A stretch of 64,000 nucleotides of DNA from Brachynemurus nebulosus (lineage: Eukaryota; Arthropoda; Insecta; Neuroptera; Myrmeleontidae): assembly GCA_035578155.1 (NCBI GenBank), contig JAPWDM010000034.1:3205307-3269306 (forward strand), read 5' to 3'. Within the stretch, counting starts at the first letter, position 1. Each line of letters starts with the position of its first letter. Below the pieces are notes generated by a model. The model worked only from the letters and a program-made list of their open reading frames with translations, had not been told where the DNA came from and did not search any database. This document shows, piece by piece, positions 33,901 to 45,119 of this stretch. Made by a program: the position numbers and the translations under genes.

Positions 33901-35369
33901 AACTACCCATAAAACCTATAAGTCTAGGAAGCACTTAACACATTAATATTTTTGTACATATCAACATCTAAAAACATTTCAGTCCCTTTTTGACAATCTT
34001 GCCAGAACTTAAACACTTTTTTAAATTTTTTTTATTGTTAAAATCGAAACGTTATTTTGAAGACGGTTAAAATTACTATATTTTACATCAAAATGTCAAC
34101 ACAATCACCCCTTGACTTGATGCTAGAAAATTGAGAAAAAACAGGTCATATAAATTTTTTTAATTTAGATTTAATTTGTAATGATTGAGTCACGAAATTC
34201 AAAAGGACATTTTAAAAATGTGTGTATTCGCTATTAGCTTTTGTCTGGAGGGAATCCAGCTCCTCAAAATCGGCTCCAGCGCTCAAGATGAACAGAACAT
34301 ATCAGTTTATCAGGACGGCATTTGTACATAATTTTAATATTTTCTTTAAGAAATAGTATTTTGTTCAAAATACTTGTTTGATTTTTTCAAGGCGAGTATT
34401 TATTACGATTTCTATTTTCCAGCTTCTACAAAATAAAAAAAAATCATTTGTAACACTACTATCAAACGTTATTTTATTTTGAAATTTTCAAAAAAAAAAT
34501 ATAAGAGTTACCTCTTATATGCATTTTTTGGATCAATTATTGGAAAATATTCTTTTTTCCGACATTTTTGAGGTAAAATGAGCAGATGTGTGGTTTTTAT
34601 TAAACAAATTTCAGCTTTTTAATATATTTTCGCCTTAAAATATTTAATATTTTCAAAAATGTACGATAGAATTTGTCAAAATTTAAAATTATTTGTTTTG
34701 TCAAAAAAAAAAAAAAAAAAAAATGAATGTGCAAATTTATTTGCGAGTAAAATCCTGTGTTTTACAAATTATAACAGTATTGTCATTAGGATAAAAAAAT
34801 ACGTAAAAATATTATTGTTTGAATATGATTTAACGTAATTTTTATGCGATTGTAGCAAACTCTTATTAATTTTATTAAGGTGTAAACATAATTTAAATTC
34901 TGACCGTATCACATAAAACAAATTTTCATGGTAATTTTCCTATAAAAAAATGGAATGATAGATTATAAAGATTTACTCAACTGAGAGAAATAGAATATAA
35001 CTGAATCGTTAAATTAGATTAAAAAAATTATGACACGTCACTTATAAAGCGTTTTTTTTTCGAAAAATGGATCGCAAAAAATGAGACAGAAAAAAAAGAA
35101 TATGAGTGCGAGTGAAATGGAGAGTGACATATTTCCTAGTTTTTCTCGAAAAGCAATTAACTTAGAGCAACGATGTAAAAACATTTTTTACTCATATTGC
35201 CTTTTACTTTCGATTGATGTAAAAAAATTTTGAAGAATTGCTTAATTATGGCAAAAAACTCATTTTGTTGACAAAAAGTGCCCGAAAAACCTACTTCTGG
35301 GCATCCGAAAATTTCATAAGCATTAAACGTTTCGTTCGAGAGTTATCGCGCGGATACATATTATATATA

Positions 35370-35370
<1 letters not shown>
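33901..35370 (-). repeat. Family A, copy 4 body
   Basis: Reverse-oriented body with ATCAAACGTTATTTTATTTT (34461), AAACTCTTATTAATTTT (34857), ATGACACGTCACTTATAAAG (35030), GCGAGTGAAATGGAGAG (35107) and CTACTTCTGGGCATCC (35291), all shared with copies 1 and 5. It ends at the (TA)n run and is truncated by the tRNA-like segment. Confidence 0.75.

Positions 35371-35435
<65 letters not shown>
35371..35435. repeat. (TA)n microsatellite
   Basis: Central TA run of family A copy 4; joins directly to a 5'-truncated tRNA-like sequence. Confidence 0.95.
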
Positions 35436-35439
<4 letters not shown>

Positions 35440-35519
35440 CCTGGCTAGTTACCAGGAGATCCTGGGTTCGATTCCCAGCCGATCCGGATAATTTTTTCAA
35501 TCACTTTGTGATTTTTAAT
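35434..35519 (+). repeat. 5'-truncated tRNA-Thr-like copy
   Basis: Differs from 35791-35876 at only a couple of positions over 86 bp. It retains the anticodon arm (CCTGG-CTAGTTA-CCAGG) and a perfect T arm (CTGGG-TTCGATT-CCCAG), the T6 run, and the AATCACTTTGTGATT hairpin, but lacks the acceptor and D-arm half, replaced by (TA)n. Confidence 0.75.
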
Positions 35520-35770
35520 TTACATGTGGTTTTTGGTCATACTATACCAAAGAAATCGAGTGCTTAAAGTTTCAGTTTAGCTGAACGATTAGTGAACATA
35601 TCAATACTGCGTGTGTTGAAATGCAAACAAAAGTTTGTCATACGTAGTAGTGTCTCACAAGCACTCGATAATATTTGAAATTAAAATTGTAACTGTTTCT
35701 CGAATCAGAGAGAGTACTAATACACATAGGTGATTGAATGGGTGTCCGGCTTGGCCGCTTGCCGAGCATG

Positions 35771-35843
35771 GGATTGTTGGTGTAGAGGTTATCACGCCTG
35801 GCTAGTTACCAGGAGATCCTAGGTTCGATTCCCGGCCGATCCG
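35771..35843 (+). tRNA. tRNA-Thr(AGT)-like gene or SINE head
   Basis: Folds with canonical numbering in 73 nt: acceptor GGATTGT/CCGATCC (six of seven pairs counting one G-T), D arm GTGT/TCAC (three of four pairs), anticodon stem CCTGG/CCAGG perfect with loop CTAGTTA (anticodon AGT, Thr), 5-nt variable loop, T arm CTAGG/CCCGG with one mismatch and TTCGATT loop. Box A/B-like segments are present and a T6 terminator follows at 35849-35854. The mismatches and the duplicated flank argue for a pseudogene or a tRNA-derived SINE rather than a house-keeping tRNA. Confidence 0.6.
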
Positions 35844-35848
35844 GATAA

Positions 35849-35854
35849 TTTTTT
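35849..35854 (+). terminator. Pol III-type T6 terminator
   Basis: Six T residues start six nt after the tRNA-like 3' end; the same run follows the truncated copy at 35492-35497. Confidence 0.5.
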
Positions 35855-35879
35855 CAATCACTTTGTGATTTTTAATTTG

Positions 35880-37009
35880 GTATGTTGATGTTTTTAGAAA
35901 ACTAATACAGTAGTGGACAAAAATACGTGTACATTACAAAACCTTAAAAATTTATAATATTTTTATTTGGTAAAATTGAATGCTATTTTTAATAATGGAT
36001 TTGAAATAATTCATGTCCTTTAAACAGATCGACGTAAGAGATAAGAAAACATGAAGTTAAAATTGTCTCCCAAAGTCTTTGGATCACCAAAAAATTGCAA
36101 ATAGACGATTAGATGGACTTTGGCAGAAATTACTCAAACGTTTTTAAAATCTTGGAATAAATAAACGTGAGTTTAAAATTGTTCCCTAGAAGTCTGGAGT
36201 AATAAAAATTACCCAAAACCAAATGGCCGAACGTACACCACTCCTAAATATCTGAATAGATATAGTTGTCTACAAAAATATACAAGCTGTTAAAATTAAG
36301 TATACTTCTGAAATTAGAATACGGCTACTTTCGTTTGACAAGAAAAACAACAAATTTTAAAAATTGGTTCACTGCTGGATAGGTGATACGTTATGTTGCA
36401 ATACAGACTATTCTAAAGTAAACAGAAGGACAAATCTATATTAAATTTTGCTGAGATAGTACTGAAATCCTAAAAAAATGAATGTAAGGTTAAAATTACT
36501 CTCTTGGATCCTGATAGAAAATGTCCAAAATAAACGGCCTACAAAACACAAAAATAAACCGCTGGGTGGATTTTGATATCTTTTTTGTTAAAATATTATA
36601 AACAAATTATTGTGAGTTCAGAAATATTCTCCAGAACCCTCGGACTTCAAAAAGGGTTCGAAATCAAAATACTCCTAAAATTATTATTATGGATATTTAC
36701 GGAAAGGTCTCAAGGATACACTTTTAAATATGAATATATCTACTTTAGAGTCGTTGGACGAGAGGAGCGGACCACTATAAGAAAGTAATATTATAAATAA
36801 AATCAAAATATCTAATTTAAATGCAAGTGACTTCGAAATTGACCCCTAGCACTATCGAACAGGATTAAAATTAAAAAGTTGGATTTGGACAATATTTTAT
36901 GAAAACTGAAATACAGGTAACCTCCGAAAAACACGGGTACCCTTCCCCCGAATTATACGGCTTCAAACAGCACTATTTTTAGGTAATTCTTCTGAACAAG
37001 AACAAAATA
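35880..37009 (+). repeat. Decayed 105-120-bp monomer region, left part
   Basis: Recurring blocks GTTAAAATTGTCTCCCAAAG (36054), TTTAAAATTGTTCCCTAGAA (36172), GTTAAAATTACTCTCTTGGA (36490), each followed by a TGG/GAT and AAAA..CCAAAAT segment, show decayed tandem units. GAATATATCTACTTTAGAGT (36732) matches 39015-39050 and 39360-39385, so the region continues after the MITE at 37012-38111. No gene. Confidence 0.5.
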
Positions 37010-37011
37010 TA

Positions 37012-38111
37012 CAGGATTAGTCAAAAGTATGGAAACGTTGAAAAATCTCAGCGGGAAAGCATTTTTGGGATAAACGATGGTAGCAAAAGTTTCAGCATTT
37101 TTTACGGTGCATCCGATGGCGACCTTGACTTTGACCTCAAGGTCAAGGATCAAGGTCATATTATGGTCAACTCCGTTTTTTTTAAATGGCAACCCGACTT
37201 TCGGCCCCGGAAATGGAAAGAGCAGAAAATTCTGCATCCGAATATGACCTTGAAGTCAATGATCAAGGTCAAATTAAGGTTAAATGCTGATTTTTACTGT
37301 AATTTTTAATTGAAAATTCTACTGTAATTTTTTTAATTTTAACGTTCGGCAGTAGGTGCAGACAGTATGTAAACCTGCACAGTAGGTGTAGCCAGAATAT
37401 AGGCCTGCGCAATACGTGTAGTCAGGATGTAGGCGTGCGCACTAGGTGCAGGTAGGATGTAGACATGCGCAGTAAGTGAAGTCGGTAGGAATGAAGTTGT
37501 AGGAAGAATAAAAAAATGAAATATTTCAAAGTTACCACATAAAATTGTAACCTTACAACATATTAGACACAAAAGTTAGCCTATAGAATCCAATATTTTA
37601 AAGTTACAATTTTATGGGGTAATGGTGAAATATTTCATTTTTTTATTCTTCTTTCAACCTCATTCCTACCTACTTCACTTAATGCGCACATGTACATCCT
37701 ACCTGCACCTAGTGCGGACGTCTACATTCTGGCTACACCTACTGCGCAGTTCTACATCCTGTCTACACTTACTATAGAACGTCAAAATTAAAAAAATTAC
37801 AGTAGAAATTTCAATTAAAAATTACAGTATAAATCAGCATTTGACCTTAATTTGACTTTGATTATTGACTTAAAAGTCATATTCGGATGCAGAATTTTTC
37901 GCTCCTTCCATTTCCGAGGTCGAAAGGGGGGTTGCCATTTAAAAAAACGAAGTTGATCATAATATGACCTTGATCCGTGGCTTTGACGTCAAAGTCAAGG
38001 TCACCATCGGATGCGCCGTAAAAAATGTTGAAACTTTTGTTACTATCATTTATCCCAAAAATGCTTTCCCGCTGAGATTTTTCACCGTTTCCATACTTTT
38101 GACTAACCCTG
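37012..38111. mobile_element. Near-perfect 1.1-kb hairpin MITE, TA duplication
   Basis: Ends CAGGATTAGTCAAAAGTATG and reversed CAGGGTTAGTCAAAAGTATG (25 of 26) abut TA at 37010-37011 and 38112-38113. The inverted arms cover almost everything (left 37012 to about 37552, right about 37588 to 38111). ORFs on the arms are mirror shadows. Probably a Tc1/mariner-type fold-back MITE. Confidence 0.88.
37350..37485 (+). repeat. 30-bp minisatellite within the hairpin arm
   Basis: AGTAGGTGCAGACAGTATGT-like units begin at 37351, 37381, 37411, 37441 and (partial) 37471, exactly 30 bp apart. The mirror arm (37680-37780) carries about three units, so the arms differ in copy number. Confidence 0.85.
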
Positions 38112-38113
38112 TA

Positions 38114-39490
38114 TATTTGATATAAAGTTACATCGGTCCTCAATGTACGCGAATATTTCAGTTCCGTGTGGATTTGATTTACACGAATAAAAATCGTGTA
38201 AACTGAATCTGTCATTATAAAAGAAAAAATGCTGGAAATAAAAACTACTAAAATTTTGAGAATTTTATAATAGAAATGATAACAAATCTGTAGAAATTTA
38301 CATACTTAAATTTTGAAAACGTCGTTATTTTCGACATCGATAATTTTCGATAACGAAAAGTAGGTTTCGACAGTTCCAGTATGGTTGGAATACCCACAAC
38401 TTGCTTCACTTAAGCCGTCAAAAATTTCGTTATTTTTTCGGTACGACGTACCGTTTACGAGATATTTACGATCAAAAGTTTATGTTTACGAAAAGTATCG
38501 AAAACTAATTTTTTCAAAAATATTCTATTGATGACCAAATCAGAGGCACTAATAGAGCTTAAATTAAACAATTATAACCAATTTATGATAAGTAGTTCGT
38601 TATCAATAATTTTCGATAAGGAAAAGTAGGTTTTAACAGTCGCAATATGTTTGGAATATCCACAACTTGCTTCGCTTAATTCTTCAAAAATTTCGTTATT
38701 TTTGAGCTACGGTGCACTGTTTGCGAAATATTTACGATCTAAGTTTTTAATAAATTTTTATAATAGACCGACTTCAGAGCTAATGAATGCTCAATTCCAT
38801 TCTATTTTAATCGAAATAAATACGCATTACATACAAACGTGTATGTAAGTACATAAAATAAGAAAATTAAACGGAACGTTTTCTTATATTTTTTTATTTT
38901 TTATTTTGATACTTGTAATAGAAAATGCTTATCTTTGGTGGTCTCGAACAACACGGTTTCAAAGAACACGGAACCAATAAATCGTGTTCTTCGGGGAATT
39001 GTTGTATGAATATGATTCTATTGAAATATGAATATGATTAATTTAGAATCGTTAGGCGACCAAAGCGAAGTACTATATATAACTAATTTTGTAAAGAATT
39101 TCAGAATATTAAATTTAAGTAATTCTGTGGTTAAAATTGTTTCTCAGTAGGTACCTACCATCAAATAGGACCCGAATTAAAAAGCTGAGGGAATTTTGAC
39201 AAAATATTATTGAAGTCTCTGGAAATAATGAATGTAAATTAAAATTTTCCCTTAGAGTCTTGGTGACTAAAGAAAGGCTTAAAATAAAAATACTTCTAGT
39301 ACTTTTGGTAGGGGTATCCACATGACGGTGCGGAAATTAGTCATACTATTGAAATATGAAGATGGTTACTTTAGAGTCGTTTGACGAGCGGAGCCAGGGC
39401 AAAATAATAATTGATTCGATTGTGATTTGTATAGAATTTTTGAATATCTAAATTAAAATTTACCTAATAATTTGATCCATAATTCAGATA
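38114..39490 (+). repeat. Decayed repeat region with a 266-bp direct duplication
   Basis: GATAACGAAAAGTAGG (38349) through AAATTTCGTTATTTTT and TTTACGAGATATTTACGATC (38453) recurs as GATAAGGAAAAGTAGG (38615) onward, about 266 bp later. GGTTAAAATTGTTTCTCAGT (39129) and AATTAAAATTTTCCCTTAGA (39238) are further members of the monomer family at 36000-36900. No gene. Confidence 0.55.
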
Positions 39491-39525
39491 ATTTTACGCG
39501 AGTAAAACCGTGGGCCGCAGCTAGT
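39491..39525 (+). other. Helitron-like 3' end candidate
   Basis: TTTTACGCGAGTAAAACCGT followed by GGGCCGCAGCTAG|T resembles the CTAG(T) 3' ends of insect Helitrons, which insert between A and T. I saw no convincing 16-20-bp hairpin and no TC 5' end, so this is weak. Confidence 0.3.
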
Positions 39526-39600
39526 TAAAAAATAAAATAACAATAAAATTCAGTGCAATAATTATTGAATACGGATTAACCGAGCCGGAAGACTACTTAA

Positions 39601-41034
39601 CCCTAGAATCATAGGTTGGTCTACAAGAAACGTTAATCATACATCGACGTCAATTTGACGAATTAACTTTTTACGGAGAGTTTTAGAGTTTATTTGCAAA
39701 AAACATTTTTTTTACATAACAATACTACAAAAGCGAACAAAATATTTAAAAAAATTGCATTTAGAAAAATTTTTTAATATAAATATATATTAAGTTTTTT
39801 AATCTCTTTTATCAAAGCATATTTTCATTATAAAAATTAAAAAATAGATAAATACATCAATTGTATTATAAGACATGTCTTTCAAATAATTAATTTATGA
39901 ACTACCTATTATGAGTCGGTGGACATGTGTGACTTTACAGAATGTGAAATTTCTCGGTCACAAATATTCCCGTATAACTAAACGCAGAATTCTTGAGATA
40001 TGAAAGCCTAACAAAAAGGAAACATATATTTTTTGTAAGAGACATACATATTTTGTTACATTAAGAAGATAAAATACTTTTGCAATAAAGATGGATATAG
40101 AGTAATTATATCTAAACTCCCGCTATTAGTTTTTATATCTCTCACTCAGGTAATAAATATTGCACTGTATAAAAATACACTACGTTGTAAAAAAGAGTAA
40201 TAGATCTTGAAATAGTTTGCTTATTTATATAGTAATACAATGATATACCTACTTAAGTAAATTTAAATTTAATAAATAATATTAATAAATTTTATAATAA
40301 TAGCAACATTACAAAGGTAGATTTTATGATTGTATTAGGTAGTTCAATAAAACTGATTACATTTCATTTAGGTATTTATAAATACGATTTTTTAATGGTG
40401 TAGACCCTTACTTTCATTTATTTAACAGAGTACTGTAAAGTGGACTTTGATCCCTCAGAAACTTTGCATTTGGTTATAGATATGTAGTTATTTTATTATT
40501 AGGCACATTTGTAAATTCTCTAAAATTTGTTAGTATCTTTTCAAATAAGATCTCAAAAAATAATAACATTAAAATATTTTTCACAAAATAAATAAATTGT
40601 TAATCTTTTATTAAGTCACTTGAAACGCATTCTTTAGTTTTCGCTTCAATATATTAAAACTTTAGTATTATGTCGTCTATATAAGTCAAACAGCTGTAAT
40701 CATCTTTTACATTATCATTATCATTGAATAAATTAATTATAACATCCATATTTTTAATAAATTTTAGAAAAATTACGAAAACTTTTATATGTGAAGTACA
40801 AAACCTTAAAAAAAAAACATACAGTAATCATACATCGTCGTCAAATTGACGCACACTATTTTAATATAAACAAAACGAAAGAAACTATAAACAAAATTTA
40901 TACGTCTGCTGTGTTATCATAACGAATAAATTAGATACCAGAAGTTTTAAAACAGGCAAGCAACGACAAGTTATAGTACTGGAGCAGGTAGAAAAGTTCG
41001 TTCGTCAATTTAATAAGTACGTATGATTCTAGGG
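39601..41034. mobile_element. PiggyBac-like non-autonomous element, TTAA duplication
   Basis: TTAA at 39597-39600 and 41035-41038 flank ends beginning CCCTAGAATCATA (13 bp perfect inverted). Subterminal AATCATACATCG(A/T)CGTCAA and TTGACG boxes at 39644 and 40826 resemble piggyBac internal repeats. 1434 bp, no transposase. It carries repeat D (39985-40465). Confidence 0.85.
39985..40465 (+). repeat. Dispersed repeat D, copy 2
   Basis: Direct copy of 15322-15805 with only scattered differences over the shared blocks. It lies inside the piggyBac-like element, so repeat D may be the interior of a piggyBac-like subfamily. Confidence 0.75.
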
Positions 41035-41213
41035 TTAAAATAGCAATTGTTTATAATTCATAAATACAATAATTTGTTCCGACACTGAATTTGAATGATA
41101 GATCTTTTTGTGATTTGAAGGTTATATTCATTTATTTAAATGATAATGTGATCTTCTCTATTACAAATTTATCGATTTCTATTTTTTTAAAAAGATAAAT
41201 TATCATCAATGTA

Positions 41214-41775
41214 CAGCTGAACTCTTTTATTCGGTCCCTTTTTGTGAGATTTTTTTTGTGCGTTTTTTTTATGCGTTTTTTTTATGTGGTTTTTAAAAAA
41301 ATGGCCAGTAAAATGCATAATGTGAATCAAAATCACGAGACAGTAAGAAACTTAAACAATTACTATAATAACTTTCTTTGATAAAAATTCTTTTTAATGG
41401 CTTTTAAGCATTTCATCAATACATTGCATAAGAACATAAGTTATTGCATCATTTAATTTCGTTAAAGATGTATCTTTCAAAATTTTCATAATATTATAAA
41501 CTTGAAATAAAATGTTTCTATGTGTAAATTAATGCTTTATCTTGTTTATAGAAGCAACTTCTAAGGAAATTTCTAAGATTTGATCGCTTTGAGTGATGTT
41601 TTTTCGATGAAACTTTTTTTATGCGGTCCCGACCAACCGCACAAAAAAAGTTTCTTGTACAATCTGGATCGCACTATACTTTCTATAGCTATTTATGATA
41701 TTTTTGAATATATTTTTTTTTTGTGCGACTTTTTTTATGCGGTCTCTATCCACCGCACAAAAAAGAGTTCAGCTG
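41214..41775. mobile_element. 562-bp MITE with CAGCTGAACTCTTTT ends
   Basis: Perfect 15-bp terminal inverted repeats CAGCTGAACTCTTTT abut TA at 41212-41213 and 41776-41777. GTGCG(A/T)TTTTTTTATGCGGT boxes recur (41257, 41270, 41620, 41723). Likely pogo/Tigger-like or other Tc1/mariner MITE. Confidence 0.8.
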
Positions 41776-41777
41776 TA

Positions 41778-42330
41778 CTCTTTTATTTGTATTATTTTTA
41801 TTATAATTAAAAAATAAAAATTGTAATAGATTACACCGGCAACACAAATTTTGAGTCTGTGTTCTGCCTATTATTTTTTCGTTTTTTATATTTTCCCCTT
41901 AAAAAGCTTGCAGCACCATATTGGGAATTTTTTTAAAATTTGAATTCGAGAACAGGCAATAAATACACATAAACATATCTTTCAAATGACTTCTAAATCT
42001 CTTTCGCTCGGAGATAACAACTGAAAATGGAAATTAAAAAGAATAAGAAATGGATACTTAGACTTTTCCTGCTGTAAGCGAGTGAAGTTAAACGAAATTT
42101 CAGAAGGAAAGAATGGTAGGTTTCATTATGTTTCGACGAAAAAAAAGCAATGAATGAAAACACAAACTCAGAAAAAAGTTATTATTTTATTGGCTAGTGC
42201 TATCGGTTATTTGTAATACTTCTTAAAAGTTTTATTTAAAATAATGATGGTGATTGGAAATTGGTGAAAATAATGTTGAACAAACATTTATAAAATGCAA
42301 TTAACAAAACATAATTATTGCATATAATTA
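41778..42330. other. Gene-free spacer
   Basis: No coding signal. Confidence 0.4.
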
Positions 42331-42337
42331 AAAAAAA

Positions 42338-42507
42338 CGCCGTGAGCAGCGGAGCCCCATCACGGAAGTCGAATTTTTCCTTTCATCTTCGGTATTGAGT
42401 GTCTACAAGCGAAATGTAATTGAAAGTCCACAAGCGATTTGTCATTTTGGTGGTTTCAAAACTGATGATGAGTGTCCGGTTGATCGGGGCTTTAAAAAAA
42501 AGTTTTA
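42338..42507 (+). pseudogene. Unrecognised element protein tail, copy 1
   Basis: Open frame of about 55 codons ending TAA, containing KKRREQRSPITEVEFF and HFGGFKTDDECPVDRGFKKK. The same tail recurs at 44520-44700 and 52563-52737 (both minus), and the 3' flank is conserved too. Upstream coding is missing. I do not recognise the family. Confidence 0.6.
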
Positions 42508-42663
42508 AGTTTTTAAGGGCTGAATCTCAGTAAATTTCAATTTTCTGCCGATAGCAGTTAGCAGGGAAAAAGCCAACACAATTCGTACGAGGGCATTTCT
42601 ACCCATGCTCATCCGCCAATTGCCTTTGTGTTTTATTTTTAAATATTAAAAAAGGAAAAAATG

Positions 42664-42667
<4 letters not shown>

Positions 42668-42743
<76 letters not shown>

Positions 42744-43050
42744 CATATTTTTTTCTACAAATTCGTGTTCTACGGGTCCGCGCCCCTACTCTCGCCTCTC
42801 GCCGTTCTTGTCGTATAGACTGTATAAGTCTAATTTTTTCGAGGAAGAATTCGACTAATAATTAACAGTAGATGTAACTATAACTAATTCACCTTACTTA
42901 ATAATTATACATAATATAATATTTCAATAACAAATAAATTAGTTTATTAGTCGAATTTTTCCTTGAGAAAATTAGACTTATACAGTCTATACGACAAGAA
43001 CGGCGAGAGGCAATCGGACCCGTAGAACACGAATATGTAGAAAAAAAATG

Positions 43051-43148
<98 letters not shown>

Positions 43149-43357
43149 GGTCTACGGGTCCGATCGCCTCTCGCCGTTTGTTATTAAAATATTATATTAT
43201 GTATAATTATTAAGTAAGGTGAATTAGTTATCGTTACATCTACTGTTAATTATTAGTCGAATTTTTCCTTGAAAAAATTAGACTTATACAGCCTATACGA
43301 CAAGAACGGCGAGAGGCGATCGGACCCGTAGAACACGAATATGTAGAAAATAAAATG

Positions 43358-43420
<63 letters not shown>
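42668..43420. repeat. (TA)n-separated inverted units
   Basis: (TA)n runs at 42668-42739, 43054-43145 and 43362-43420 separate units holding GTTCTACGGGTCCG, CTCGCCGTTCTTGTCGTATA, GTCTAATTTTTTC and TAATTATACATAATATAATA. Unit 1 (42741-42860) is inverted relative to the next (42945-43052) and the last (43250-43360); a shortened one (43146-43190) adjoins the middle run. Confidence 0.85.
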
Positions 43421-43423
<3 letters not shown>

Positions 43424-43439
43424 TTTCCCGCTACCTTTC

Positions 43440-44140
43440 AATATGTGTAGGGCCCCCCTATGGAAGTTAAGAGCTCAAATTTGGTAAATGGGGCTCATTC
43501 CGATGCACAACAAAACTAAACAAAAGTGGGGTCAAATTTTGGGCACATTTTGGATCCGACCCAAACTTTAAGGGGGTTGAAGGGGGCGAAAAAGCAATAA
43601 AAATTTTCCAAGCCGGTTGGAAATAATGTTTCCGTCAATTATCTACAACATATCCAAAGTTCAGTTTCCTAGGATGATTTGGAGGGAGTAGGGGGAAAAA
43701 AACGATTTTCGCTGGATCTAACACGCCCCCAGCCCTCCAGAATTAACGTAGAGGGTGCCTTTTGGGGGTCTCGACTTTTAACCCCTACCCCCACCATTTT
43801 TATACCCAAAAGAACAAGATTTTTCTTGTTTTTTAACAGTTTCATTCGGGTCAAAATCTCCCCAAATAAACCTAGAGGGCTGAAATTTTGGGTACAGGTT
43901 ATGCTAATAGCCGGACACTGTTTTTTGGAGGTTTCAACTTTTAACCCTTACCCTCACGATTTTTACGCCAATATTTCCTTAATTTTTTTGCTTGTTTTCT
44001 AACACGTCTAGACACTCTCTAACGAAACCTAGAGGGCTGAAATTTTGTACGTGTATTCAGTTAGTATCCAGCTAGTACCTTTTAGGGAGTCCACATTAAT
44101 TTTCCCCCCACTTCTCCCATTTTTACATCGGAAGTGAATG
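43440..44140 (+). repeat. G/C-rich decayed tandem block
   Basis: CCTAGAGGGCTGAAATTTTG occurs at 43871 and 44029, and ACTTTTAACCCCTACCCCCA-like segments at 43772 and 43939, giving roughly 160-170-bp units. ORFs here are shadows of the repeat. Confidence 0.6.
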
Positions 44141-44519
44141 CTATTGTTAAATGTGTTTTAAATGCATTATTTTTATTCTAAATACAAATAGGCGAATAGT
44201 AATTTTAAAAAATTTAAAAAAAAGTGAATTTACTTTTATAACAAATGAAATACATACATATTAAGTAATTTAAAAATGTTATTAAAGTCACTGTTTATTT
44301 ATAAATTAGGAATTTTGGATTTTTTGGAAAGAAAAAATATCTTCATAAAGGCCTTCCAGTTTACTATTTAAGTTCCTTTTTTAAATTTAAAAATAAAACA
44401 AAAGGCAATTGGCGGATAAGCATGGGTAGGAATGCCCTCGTACGAATTGTGTTGGCTTTTTCCCTGCTAACTGCTATCGGCACAAAATTGAAATTTACTG
44501 AGATTCAACCCTTAAAAAC

Positions 44520-45015
44520 TTAAAACCTTTTTTTAAAGCCCCAATCAACCGGACACTCATCATCAGTTTTGAAACCACCAAAATGATAAATCGCTTGTGG
44601 AATTTCAATTATATTTCGCTTGTAGACATTCAATACCGAAGATGAAGGGAAAAATTCGACTTCCGTGATGGGGCTCCGCTGCTCACGGCGTTTTTTTAAA
44701 GTAATTGAATCATCTTCAAATTTGTTTACAATTTTGTAAGCAATACTGAACAATAATGGATATTGGGTAACGGATATAATTATGACAATCGCTGTATTCG
44801 GCTTTACGTATGACTCACTGAGCGATTCCATGTATAAACCGCGATCACCCAAAAATGGCATGTTCTCCAAATTTAATTTCCCTGTGTACATATTAAGTTT
44901 AAGTCGTGTTGAGCTATGTACTCCAATATTATTGAATTATCTTCTACTTTGTCGGAGTTATAATTATTCGAAATTGCGTTCAAAGTCACAAAAGGGGGAT
45001 TCCCCAAAATATTTT
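44520..45015 (-). pseudogene. Unrecognised element protein, longest tail copy
   Basis: From 44891 to stop at 44520 the frame reads MYTGKLNLENMPFLGDRGLY ... ITEVEFFPSSSVLNVYKRN ... FGGFKTDDECPVDWGFKKRF. Upstream (about 45015-44895) a different frame gives NSDKVEDNSIILEYIAQHDL and then stops, consistent with one frameshift near 44890. Charged and aromatic residues are mixed as in a soluble protein. Its last 60 residues are conserved at 42338 and 52737, so this is a repeat-encoded protein; function unknown. Confidence 0.6.
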
Positions 45016-45119
45016 ATCAATTTTTTCAGAGTCTAGGAATAATTAAAAAATGATTGCATGTGACATTTAACGTACACTTTCAATCAGACCGATTTCCATT
45101 CCAATATATTGTATTGAAG

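Larger units (their letters stand above)
42338..44705. repeat. 2.4-kb composite inverted repeat around TA-rich units
   Basis: The left 42338-42655 segment (coding tail plus 3' flank) is the reverse complement of 44396-44700. Between them lie three (TA)n runs with alternately inverted spacer units (42740-43420) and a G-rich tandem block (43440-44140). It may be two opposed copies of one element's 3' end that captured the intervening DNA. Confidence 0.65.

Noticed and set aside
36953..38215. ORFs of 77-112 codons
   Set aside because: They lie in the arms of the hairpin MITE; one translates the 30-bp minisatellite.
43669..44002. Overlapping ORFs on both strands
   Set aside because: Opposite-strand shadows of a G/C-rich tandem repeat.
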